From Arachis hypogaea (taxonomy: Eukaryota; Streptophyta; Magnoliopsida; Fabales; Fabaceae): DNA of 64,000 nucleotides. Below the pieces are notes generated by a model that saw only the letters and a list, made by a program, of their open reading frames with translations, ran no database searches and was not told the DNA's origin. The translations under genes and the position numbers were made by a program. This document shows positions 30,723 to 41,908 of the stretch, piece by piece; position 1 is the stretch's first letter, and the number at the start of each line of letters is the position of its first letter. The stretch is from assembly GCF_003086295.3 (NCBI RefSeq), contig NC_092051.1:9664810-9728809 (forward strand), read 5' to 3'.

Positions 30723-33700
30723 ATGGCTGATGTACCGCCTCCTTCACTGTCCGAACTCATGCGAATGGTAGCTGAGCTACAACAAGCCAATCAGCGAATG
30801 GCTGACGAGAACCAAATAATGGCTGCTCAAATTGCTGAGCTAAATCATGCTCGGATTGAGCACAACGATACTCATCGCCAACAGGCGGAAGACGAGGAAC
30901 ATCAATCCCAACCGACTCATGTTTCAGAAACTGCTCGACACGAAGGGCAGCAGCCCGAAGACGAGAAAGAAGAGTCCGAGGACCCTGTAGGCCCCTTTAT
31001 AGAAGAAGTAATGAACTTCGAACTACCGAAGAGGTTCACTCTGCCGTTGACTCTCACGCCTTATGATGGACTCGGAGACCCGAGGAAGTTCCTAAAGAAA
31101 TTCCGATCAATAATGATCGTCAATGGTGCATCAGATACAGTTTTATGTCGTTGTTTTCTGAATTATTTAGACGGTCCTGCACTTGATTGGTTGTGTGCTT
31201 TGCCTGCAGGTTCCATTTCGCGCTTTCATCAGTTGGCGAAGTTATTTGAAGAACATTTCGCTGGATCTGCAATATACTTGCACGATTCTGATTACCTGAA
31301 CACTATCAAGCAAGGACCAAACGAAAGCTTAAAGGAATATATGACTCGCTTTACCAAGGTCGCGATCAGCATACCAGATCTCCACCCCGAGGTCCATCTG
31401 CACGCAATTAAAAGCGGCCTCCGACCCGGGAAGTTCCAGGAGACGATCGCGGTAGCAAAACCAAAGATCCTAGCAGAATTTCGAGAGAAAGCAAAAGGAC
31501 AAATTGACATCGAGGAGCTCAGACAAGCTCGGAAGTCTGACAAGTCACACTTCCGTGAAGAAGATAAGAACTCAATCGTTAAGAAAAGTTTTAAACTAAC
31601 ACCTCGATTTGATTCTTATACGCAGTTTAACACTAAGAGGGAAGACATAATCAAGGAGATCTTGAACTCCAAACTAATTAAGCCTCCAAGAAAGGCCGGC
31701 ACATACCAGGATGCAAAGAACGTGGACAAGTCAAAGTACTGCGCTTTCCACCAGAAACACGGCCACAATACCGATGATTGTGTGGTCGCCAAAGATCTCT
31801 TAGAACGACTAGCAAGACAAGGTCACCTAGACAAATACATCGGTGGTCACATCCAAAAACGCGGCCCCAGTTCCACAACAAACGACCTCTTTGAACAACA
31901 CCGAGAAAAAGAGAAGGCATCTTCAAGCCAATACGAAAGACCACGAGGTATAATCAATTGTATTTCAGGAGGATATGCAGGTGGGGGATACACAAACTCG
32001 GCAAGGAAAAGGTCGTTCAGAGCAATATGCTCGGTAGAAGGACCGAAACAAGATGTAGCAATCACTAACCCACAACCAGAAGTCACTTTCACACAGGCCG
32101 ACTTTAACTCCAATATACAAAATTTGGACGACCCTGTGGTAATCACCCTTCAGATATGGGATCTATTAGTGAAAAAAGTACTCTTGGATCCCGGGAGCAG
32201 TGTCGATGTTCTGTTTTATTCCACATTTCAAAAGATGAAGCTCAGCGACAACGTGCTACAGTCAACAGGAGGAGACTTGGTCGGCTTCTCGGGAGAACGA
32301 GTTCCAATACTCGGATCAGTGTGGTTACAAACCACACTGGGTGAGCAACCTCTTTCAAAAACTAATGATATTCAATATTTAGTAGTCGATTGTTTCAACC
32401 CATATAACATTATTCTCGGCCGACCTTTTTTAAATAAGTTCGGCGCCATTGTATCTACAGTTCATCTCTGTGTAAAGTTTCCTCTGCAGGAAAACCAGGT
32501 TGGAACAATTCATGGCGACCACAAAGAGGCACGACAATGTTACAACATCAGCATGAAATTCCAAAACCGCTCCACGCAACAAGTTAACAACGTCGGCCTG
32601 AACCAAAAGGAGCACACACTAGCCGAACTGGACCCAAGAGCTGATTTCCTCGATCGCCCAAAACCCTCTGATGACCTACAAAAAGTGTATTTCAACAATA
32701 ACCCTAATAAATTCACATATGTAGGTACCTCACTCAATGCATCTGAGTTGCAGGCAATAACAACCTTCCTGCAAGAACATGCCGACCTTTTCGCATGGAC
32801 ACCATCAGACATGCCCGGAATCGATCCACACATTATCAGTCATAAACTGGCAATAAACTCGGCAGTCCGACCAGTACAGCAGAAGAAACGAAAACTCGGC
32901 GAGGAAAAGAGGAGAGCATCACTAGAAGAAACACAAAAGCTCATCAACGCCGAATTTATCAAGGAGATCAGATTCACTACATGGCTAGCCAATGTGGTAA
33001 TGGTAAGAAAACAAAACGGTAAGTGGCGCATGTGCGTCGATTTCACCGATCTAAACAAAGCATGCCCAAAGGATTCTTACCCCCTACCATCCATAGACTC
33101 TTTAGTAGACAATGCATCAGGCTATGCTACTTTAAGTTTTATGGATGCGTATTCAGGGTATAATCAAATACTAATGCACCCCTCTGATCAAGATAAAACA
33201 GCTTTTATCACTGATTTCGGTAACTATTGTTATAAAGTTATGCCATTTGGATTAAAGAACGCAGGTGCAACTTACCAACGCCTTATGGATAAAGTGTTCG
33301 CTAAACAAATCGGCAGGAATATCGAAGTTTATGTCGATGATATGGTCGCCAAAATGAAAACCGGACATAATCACATCAGCGACCTCACAGAAATATTCGG
33401 CCAGATCCGCCAGTACAACATGCGCCTCAACCCCGAGAAATGTGCCTTCGCCGTTCAAGGGGGTAAGTTTCTAGGTTTTTTACTAACATGCAGGGGAATA
33501 GAGGCAAACCCAGACAAATGCCGAGCAGTGCTGGACATGGCCAGCCCTAAAACAGTAAAAGAAGTTCAGCGTCTCACAGGACGCCTTGCCGCCCTTTCCA
33601 GATTTGTTCCCTGTTTAGCTTCAACTTCTATTCCTTTTTTCCAAACAATTAAAAAGAAAAAAAATTTTGAATGGAACGACGATTGTGAGAGAGCCTTTTC

Positions 33701-35850
33701 CAAATTAAAAACAACTCTCTCACAACCGCCAATTTTACAAAAACCCCTACAAGGGGAAAACTTATTTCTATATCTGTCAGTTACTGATTGGGCGATAAGT
33801 TCGGCCCTTGTATCAGAAAGAAACAAAGTCCAGCATCCGATATACTTTGTCATTAAGACTCTCCAACATGCCGAACTCAATTACCCAAGGATTGAGAAGC
33901 TCGCACTGGCACTAATATTCTCGGCAAGACGTCTCCGACCTTACTTCCAGAGCCACGTTATCTACGTCAGAACAGATCACCCACTGAGACAAGTGTTACA
34001 CAAACCAGAAATCGCAGGACGACTCATAAAATGGGCAGATCGAACTGTCTGAATTTGATATCAGATACCAATCCAGGGGACCGATCAAGTCACAATTTCT
34101 AGCAGATTTCATCGCCGAGTTTACTACACCATCCGAGGAAGATCATACAAAACAATGGATCTTATATGTAGACGGATCTTCCAATAATGGGGGCTGTGGA
34201 GCAGGAATTCGTCTGGAAGCCGAGGACGGATTCATACTTGAACACTCAATACACTTAGCCTTCAAAGCCAGCAATAACCAATCCGAGTATGAAGCACTGC
34301 TCGCTGGACTCCGACTCTGTTTAGATCTCCAAATCTCGACGATCAAGGTATATTGTGATTATTTGCTAGTAGTACAGCAGGTAAACGACCTTTTTCAAGT
34401 AAAAGATCCTCTACTCTCTAAATACCTGCTATTAGTAAAAAAATTATCAAAAAAATTTGTCAAATTTGAAATAGAACATATACCACGTGAACAAAATCAA
34501 AGGGCAGATATCTTATCTAAACTCGGCAGTACACAATCCGAGTTATCCACACTGCAACAGTTCACAATAACATCACCCACTGTTACTCTGACAAATGTGT
34601 TAAGTGTTACACAGCTAAAAGATTGGAGGGACAACTTTATACACTATTTACAAATAGGTAATATACCAGAAGGGGTAGAGAACGATAAAAGGTTCCGACG
34701 GCAAGCATCTTCCTTCACAATACTCAACGGAACATTGTATCGACGAGGATATACTCGCCCCCTACTCAAATGCCTCAACAAGTCAGAAGCTGACATAGCA
34801 TTAGCAGAAACACATGAAGGAATCTGTGGCACACATACAGGAGCTCAGAGCCTAGCATCAAAGATCCTCCGAGCTGGATTCTTCTGGCCGACGTTGAAAC
34901 AGGACAGCCAACAAAAAATCAGGTCATGCCAGAATTGCCAAAGACACGCACCACTGATACACATACCTGCCGAGCAAATGCATCATTCAGAAATCAGCTG
35001 GCCATTTAACCAATGGAGTTTGGATATACTCGGGCCGTTCCCTACGGCACCGGGCCAGGTAAAATTTCTTATTGTCGGCATTGATTATTTCTCTAAATGG
35101 GTGGAAGCCCAACCTTTAGCAAGAATAACATCTCAACAAATGATTTCCTTCATTTGGAAAAACATTATTTGCCGTTTCGGCATACCTCAACATATCACAA
35201 CTGACAACGGTCGCCAGTTTGCCGACCAAAAGTTTCAATCTTTCTTGCAGAATCTCAAAATAAACCAACACTTCGCCTCTGTTGAACACCCTCAAACGAA
35301 CGGACTAGCTGAGGCCGCAAATAAGGTCATCCTGCATGCACTAAAGAAGAAACTAGATGACGCCAAAGGACTCTGGGCCGAACTAATACCTGAAGTCCTT
35401 TGGGGATACAACACCACCCCACAAACATCAACAAAAGAAACGCCATTCAGGCTGGTATACGGATCGGAAGCCATGATCCCCCTGGAGATCTCCCAGAACT
35501 CAATCCGAACTTGCATCAACAACCAAGACGAAGCTCGGAGATCCGAGCTAGACATCATCGAAGAAATCAGAGACATCGCCGCCTTGAAGCAACGCGCAGC
35601 ACAGCAAGCAATTGCTCGACAGTACAACAAGTCAGTCAGAAGCAGATCATTCGTCAAAGGAGACTTAGTCCTCCGCAAAACCGAAACTGCTCGGAAACCA
35701 CCAACACATGGAAAGCTCGTAGCCAATTGGGACGGCCCATACCGAATATCAAAAGTACTCGGTCAAGGAGCATACAAGCTAGAATCACTAGATGGTAAAC
35801 TCATGCCTAATACATGGAATGTGTCCTCCTTAAAGAAATTTTATAGTTAA
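30723..35850 (+). pseudogene. Gag-Pol polyprotein of the second Tat element, one frameshift
   Basis: The ATG at 30723 (MADVPPPSLSEL) follows the primer site. Order of domains: gag capsid (FLNYLDGPALDWLCALPAGS), zinc knuckle CAFHQKHGHNTDDC near residue 340, protease with VLLDPGSSVDVLF (DPG), FAWTPSDMPGIDP, RT with VEVYVDD (IEVYVDDMVAK near residue 869), RT-linked RNase H, second RNase H (ILYVDGSSNNGGCGAGI), integrase HHCC (CQNCQRH), core IDYFSKWVEA, TTDNGRQFAD, HPQTNGLAEAANK, and a GPYRISKVLGQGAYKL tail. The first frame stops at 34052. One extra base at about 34038 shifts it, after which the frame is open from 34039 to 35850. Apart from that indel the protein is complete, about 1700 residues. 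Expression as full-length Pol would need the frameshift to be absent in a sister copy. Confidence 0.93.
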
Positions 35851-36288
35851 AAGACAGGGACAGGCTTGTACTCTTTTTCCTACTACCAAGATTTTATCCC
35901 AAAGGGTTTTGCTTGGAGAGGTTTTAACGAGGCTAGCCTACCTGCACCTTTGTATTCAAAAGGTTCATAAAAACTCCGAATATGTAGGAGACAAATATTA
36001 TCTTCTTTATCAGATAACTATACAACTAATATTGTCAATCAAATATAATTCTATCAATACAGCTCAGACAAAGCCCAATACACGTCTAAGCTACAACCTG
36101 CCATTATCAGATAACAACACCAACAAAAATACCAATAAGCTCGGAACACTTTCCGACGAATAACAAACAGCTTTTATAAAAAGCACCACATTCAAAATTC
36201 AAACAAGTCAAATTCAACAAAGTTCAAACAAAACAAACCAACTATCACATATGCAAAATAAATTCAAATACGTTTCTAACAAAACACA
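35851..36288. other. Gap between pol and aORF of the second Tat element
   Basis: 438 bp of AT-rich, A-rich text between two converging frames. No gene or signal recognised. Confidence 0.6.
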
Positions 36289-38067
36289 TTAAACATTATC
36301 GGCTTCATCTTCTGCATCGCCATCATCTTCGATCAGTTGACCATCTCGAACTATCTTTCCAGGATCCATGCCAGAGAGATCGGCATCTGGAACCAAAAAC
36401 TTAACCTGCAACCTCACCCTTTCAAAACCTTCAACAAACGAATCTAATATCTCATCCGCCTTTTTCTTCTCCATCTCCTTAAATTGAGCAGTAACCTCAA
36501 TCAAACGAGTTTGTATGTTCACCAAATCACTTTCCTTTTCTTCAAATCTTCCACATCTCTAGCATAACTTTCTTTAGTCTCCTTCAACAACTTCTCGGTC
36601 TCAGTCAAACGGCCTTGAAGCTCAGCAGCAACACTCTTACTCTTCACTAACTCCTCCTTCAAAACAGAAACCTCTCCTTTCTCTGCAACAACCCTCTTAT
36701 TTTTCAACTCTTGGCTACGCCCAAGACTTGCAAGACGAAGGCCAACAACTTGAAGAAAGAAATAACACCACAATCCATAAGACTCCCAGAGGAAGAGTAA
36801 GGAAAAACCATTAAAAGTCATTACCTGCATATACTTCCCAATAGCCATGTCCCCGACTTCCTTTGCAAGAGTAACATCAGCCGACGACTGGCAATACTCG
36901 TCCACCACAGCCATATACGGATACTCCTTTCCCCACACCGAAAATGCCTCACTTTGTTCCGAAATTTTATGAAGCCTTTTTTGATTGCCCATAAAGGCCT
37001 GTATCTCTTCCAGAGGAACCCCTATTTCCTTATCATCAGAATCATCTGACAAATCAACAAGGTCGGACTTCTTTCTCTTCTTCGCAATCACCTTCCTCCG
37101 ACCTTGACGAGGCTGAGTAACCTCACCAACACCAGCAACTTTCTCAGCATTAGACGACGATACCTCCTTCTCCAGATTCTTATTCTTGAAGCGCGTCCTC
37201 AGAGACGCAACTGAAACACCAGGATATTTACCACCTGCGAAAACAACAAACACATCAGAAATACGACAAGAAGCAATAAACACCTTAGGAAAAACCCTAT
37301 AACTAACCCAAATAGGCTACTACAGCATCTTTATCCTCTTCCCACTTCAGAAGCTCATACATTGAAATCAGGTCTCCCCGACCGATATTTTCAACAAGAA
37401 ACTCAATCACACAAACATTCCTCGGGGAGATAACCTCAGGACCGAGGATATTCTGAGGTTCCGAGCACCAATACAACGGGAACCTCTCAGCCAGATTTTC
37501 ATCCACGAAAAATGGAAAATCTTTTTCCAAAGCCCTAACCTTTAAATACATCTCTTTAAAATCTTTAAAAGAAGATTTGTACAATTTGAAAATGCCAAAA
37601 CCAGGGGTGCTATTGAAGTTTATCCAACCACCTTTCCACACCCCTTTGGCTTGAAATAAAGAAAAGAAAAGATCAACAGAAGGCACAACTTCCAGAAACT
37701 CCATTAAAATTTCAAACGAACGGAGAAACGCCCACCCATTTGGATGAAGCTGCGACGGAGCGCAGTTTAACTGCCTCAAGACCTGACATTCGAAATCAGT
37801 GAAAGGTAATCTAACTCTCAACTCCTCAAGAACGCAGCTGTGCATATAGAAAAATTCAAAACCACTGCCCCGGTGATAAACCCTATCATTAACACTACAG
37901 GGCAGTAACTCAACCCCAATCCCAGAATCCTGCCTCACCACCCTACTAGCATCCACCTCCTTAACAGCAGCTTCATCACAGAACAATGACACCCGAGACC
38001 TCACGTCATCCCCAACCCAGTCATAAGACCAGTCTATTTCACCTTTCTTCTCCTTCTCAAATCCCAT
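36289..38067 (-). pseudogene. Antisense accessory ORF (aORF) of the second Tat element
   Basis: Minus strand. The ATG at 38067 (MGFEKEKKGEIDW) opens exon 1 to 37308. Intron 37307-37235 (GTTAGT..TTTCGCAG) joins it in phase to exon 2 at 37234. Blocks VRLPFTDFECQVLRQL, APSQLHPNGWAFLRSFEI and PLYWCSEPQ align with the aORF at 17842-19693. Exon 2 has a basic KKRKKSDLVDLSDDSDD patch, then a coiled coil. A further intron may lie near 36740-36825 but the unspliced frame is open there. A one-base shift at about 36540 moves the last 78 codons (FLVPDADLSGMDPGKIV..) into another frame. The role of aORFs is unknown; conservation in two families suggests selection. Confidence 0.78.
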
Positions 38068-38444
38068 CAGAAACAGTAAACAAACATGCAACCAAGAAAT
38101 ACAAAGAAGATGAGAGAAGAAACGAATTAGAAGAACACAAGCGTGACCATACCTCTCTTGCTCATCCTCCAGACAAGAAGCAGAAAATCAAAAACGCCCA
38201 AAATTCCAATCAGCAGAAAAAATTAATCGCAACCAAAAACGTTCCAAATATCAAACCTGCCTCAGTCACACCAAACGACGAAAGAGGCATTGGAAACCAT
38301 CAACACATTAATGAAGCACCCACTCCTTCTCTCTCCTGAATAAAAAGCGCACACAATTTCCCACGTGGCGCAGATGGGAAGTTACTTTAATGAAGTACGT
38401 TGAACTGGGGGCTCACTCAGTAACCACTTTACCGAGTTATAACT

Positions 38445-38460
38445 CATTATAAAAGCTCAA
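38445..38460 (-). promoter_or_regulatory. Candidate TATA box for the minus-strand aORF
   Basis: On the minus strand CTTTTATAATGAG lies about 390 bp upstream of the aORF start and just inside the 3' LTR. It is a weak, composition-prone signal. Confidence 0.3.
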
Positions 38461-38504
38461 CCTGCTTCATTAAAAAACTTTCTTCAGGCTAAGCTTGGGG
38501 GCTG

Positions 38505-38949
38505 TGATATGGTCACCATTAATACGAGCTATAACTCGGCCTCATAACTATTACTGTCCATCACCATAACTCGCCATTTGCCGTTATTGCTCGGCCCTTA
38601 TGAGCTATAACTCGGTGGCATTAATATTATCATAACCGACGTCCCAAACGGAAAGGTAAAATCGGTTACGAAATCAATTTTATCACCTAGAATGTAACGG
38701 ACGAACATATATCTATAAAAGAAAGGTAAAGTGTATTTTTTAAGAAACAATTCTGAACTGGACATCATAACTGACTTAAGCATTGGAGTGCCTTTGCAGG
38801 TACACTCCACCCCCTTTGTATTGCTCGCACTCTCACATCTACAACGAACATAAGGAACTCGGACCCAGAGGAGCAGACGTTTAACCTCATAGCATATAGC
38901 TCGGCTGATCTCGAGGAGTTGAAGCCGACCTATTTCCCAGGCAAGATCA
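38505..38949 (+). repeat. 3' LTR of the second Tat element
   Basis: 445 bp, about 99% identical to the 5' LTR and preceded by AAGCTTGGGGGCTG, a polypurine tract. Confidence 0.95.
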
Positions 38950-40492
38950 GGAAGTCTAACAAAGATGTCAGTAATTATATCGACCGGAAGACGGGCAAAA
39001 CAAGACCTTCGTATTTGGGATTTCCTGACAATTAAATATAAAATAATTTAGAGGGAGAGAAACGAAAAATTTTTGGTGTTGTTTTGTGTTACTCCATAGA
39101 GAAACAAAATATAGCTTACCTCACTCGTCGTGCAAAGAAGCATTGGAAGAGAAATTTGATTATTTTTTCCATCACTCTCACGTGACAATGATTGTTGGGA
39201 GAAGGCAGGCACCTGATGATTGAAGCAAGTAAAGTTGATGCTTTCAAGAGGAGTTTATTGATTTTATAACAATCACATTAGTTGAATGTGAAAATCAGTT
39301 ACGAATTTACGTATATAATTTGTAAAGAATCTTTTAAATAATTTTTTAAAAAAATTACAAACAATAACATCGGCCACATTATTTTCTGTTTTCATTAATC
39401 AAATAAGAATAAGATCGGACTAATCTTAGATCAAGGATATATACAAATGCCAAATATTAAAATAAAAACAATGAAGTAAATCAAAATAAAAAAAAAATTG
39501 GATAGAAAGAAATCACTTTACCTCAAATGGTATAATATTTTCATACTCACCTAGAAGTCGCGACTTCGAATTTAATTCTTAACTTAAAAAAAATGTATTC
39601 GAGAGAAAATCTAATCGTAAACCTATAAATATAAAATTTAAAAAAATATGTTAAATAGGGTTGTTACTTGTTAGGCTGTTTCTGTTTAGGAAGTAATTCA
39701 AACTTCAAATCAAATTACTTGAATTTGATTTTATTTTTAAATTTAATTATTATATAAACTTTTTAAATTTTAAATTTTTTCTTTTAAAAAAAAAATTAAC
39801 ATGAGTTAATACAAGACTAAATAAAAATAAACAAAAATCAAGTTTACTCCTTTTATGTTCATATATATAATGCATGAAATAAATGAAACAACTTAATGAG
39901 AATAACTTAAATCTACTATAATAGGTACAAGGTACTGTATGCAATAATAATAAAAAAAAAAGGTTAAGAGTGATATGGTTGTTACAAAGTAGTTATGCAT
40001 TTAGGGGTAGTTTCCTTGCACTCCATCTCGACATATATATATCAAGTCTAATATAAAATCCAATCCTTTAATTAAATTAAAAATATATTAAATTAAATAT
40101 CATAACAAGTAAAAAATATAAACTAACCTAAACTAAAATTAAATACTATAACAAGTACAAAATATATATATATATATATAAACTAATCCGAGGTTCACCA
40201 AAATACATGTTAAATAGGGTTGTTATGCTTGCTTCGATTTTCAAGGAAGTACCAGTTGTGCCAAGAAGTGGTGCAATGGGTAGCAATTTGGATAAATGAA
40301 TATGCGCCAACAAAGAAAATTGAGGGCGGGTTACTGAAGCTATAGAATAGGGAATATGCGTGTAGGTGGGTGTAAAATAATAGGAAAAGTTGTTGAAGAA
40401 TGTGTATGGATTTGTTGCAATTGGTTTTTGTTTATGGATAAATTATTATCTTTGTTTACAAATATTCAAAATTAGTAAAGATACTCATAATA
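38950..40492. other. AT-rich DNA with dispersed repeat copy 2
   Basis: No gene supported. 39300-40190 matches the repeat at 29560-30208. A tRNA-like promoter pattern (TGGTATAATATT.. and CGCGACTTCGAATTT, 39528-39575) could be a SINE remnant but is weak. A TA run lies at about 40162-40182. Confidence 0.5.
39300..40190. repeat. Dispersed AT-rich repeat, copy 2
   Basis: Same ordered blocks as 29560-30208, including AATAACATCGGCCACATTATT and ATCATAACAAGTAAAA. It lacks the MITE present in copy 1. Confidence 0.6.
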
Positions 40493-40501
40493 AAAATGAA
40501 A

Positions 40502-41899
40502 GAGTAAACTACCATTTGTACCCACGAAAGTTGAAAACGCTGACATATCTACCCATAGAAAAAGGAAATTACCATTTGTATCTATGAAAAATGATTTTTA
40601 CAAGCAAAATTATCCAAACCCTAAAAAATTATCTAAAAACCCCAAAATACCCTTATCATTACCACTGCTACCATCATCCCCATCTCTCTCTTCGCATCAC
40701 ATGAACACTCTCCGATCTAACCTCCATTTCTCTGCCACAAACCACCTCTGCCACAAACCACCTCATTGTCACTCCTTCATCACCATAATCTTCACCTTTG
40801 GAGGAATCAAAATCACCCCAGAGAGAAATTTGAAATGGATGACGATGGGTGAGAGTCAAAATTGGATCTTGGTTTCAGCTGAATCTGAAGCTGTTTGAGG
40901 GAACAAAACATTGAAAAGGGTGTCATGGAGAAAGTTAATAGAAATAAGGCGAAAAAAAATACAGATCCAAGGTGAGAAGAGAGTGAGGAGAGAGGATCAA
41001 ATCCGAACAATCAAACACAGAAGTCTCATGTATTTGGATTCACTTTTTATGGAAGAAAAGAAAAATGGTGAAAGAGAAAAAAAGAGAGAGAGAGAGAGCT
41101 CACCGCGAATTTGGTTTGCAAAGGGGACCGCGGTGGTGGTGGCTGGCGCGGTGGCCCGTCAGGGGCACTGGTTCGGTGATGAGGAGAAGGTAGCCCCGGT
41201 AGGTGAGGGTGGTCGGCGGTGAAAAGAGGAGAAGGGGCATTGCGACTCTAGGGTTGCTAGCGGCGGCAAAGCAGGGGCGGGGTGGGTGCGAAGGTCCTCT
41301 GTTTGGCAAGAGCGAGACAGGGAAGGAGAGAAAGAGGGGTGGTCACTGACACTGACACTGGAGGTTGCAAGAACAGAAACAGAGGCAATTTGGGGTTAGT
41401 GGTGGTGGTGGTGGTGGTGGTAAGGTGATGAGTAGATGAGGATGATGGAGTGGTTAGTGGGGAGTGTACCAATGCTTGTGGGTTGGGAAGATGGAGGACT
41501 TGACTTCATGGTGTACTTGCACCATGAAGGTGCTTTTCTTCTCCGAGGAAGCGGCAGCAAGTGTTGCTGTGACTGTGAGGATGAAAGAGAGGAGGGTGTG
41601 GCAAGGAGCCATTGGAGCAGCGGTGGAGATTGAGTGGAAAGTAATGATGAGAGTGTGTTAGAAAGAAAAAGAGGGGTGGTGGCTGGGTGAAGAGGGTTAG
41701 GGTTAGAAAGGGGTTTGGGTGAAGGAGGTGGTGTGGTGGTGAAGATAAGGGTATTTTGGGGTTTTTAGATAATTTTTTAGGGTTTGAAAAATTTTGCTTG
41801 TAAAAATCATTTTTCATGGGTACAAATGGTAATTTCTTTTTTCTATGGGTAGATATGTCAGCGTTTTCAACTTTCGTGGGTACAAATGGTAGTTTACTC
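40502..41899. mobile_element. MULE-type element with 156-bp TIRs and 9-bp TSD (Pack-MULE-like)
   Basis: TIRs 40502-40657 and 41744-41899 are nearly perfect inverted copies starting GAGTAAACTACCATTTGTAC. A perfect 9-bp repeat AAAATGAAA flanks it (40493-40501, 41900-41908). The 1.1-kb interior is much richer in G and C than the flanks and contains a GGT microsatellite at about 41399-41420, CT/GA-rich text and several short frames, none recognisable. The contrast suggests captured genic sequence such as a 5' UTR or first exon. No transposase is present. Confidence 0.9.
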
Positions 41900-41908
41900 A
41901 AAATGAAA

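Larger units (their letters stand above)
30209..38949 (+). mobile_element. Second Tat-lineage Ty3/gypsy retrotransposon, young
   Basis: 8741 bp with 445-bp LTRs (30209-30653, 38505-38949) that differ at only five positions, all transitions. Order: primer site, gag-pol on +, antisense aORF on -, GGGGGCTG purine tract, 3' LTR. Gag-pol has a single one-base insertion at about 34038. No 5-bp target duplication is seen (TAAAC against GGAAG), so one flank was lost or the element is a recombinant. It belongs to a different Tat family from the element at 6944-26010, with unrelated LTRs. Confidence 0.93.

Noticed and set aside
39528..39575. tRNA-derived SINE
   Set aside because: A- and B-box-like strings are present but weak, with no defined tail or duplication.
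41053..41499. Gly/Arg- or Thr/Pro-rich proteins in the Pack-MULE-like interior
   Set aside because: Low-complexity GGT/ACC repeat translated in several frames; no start context or domain.
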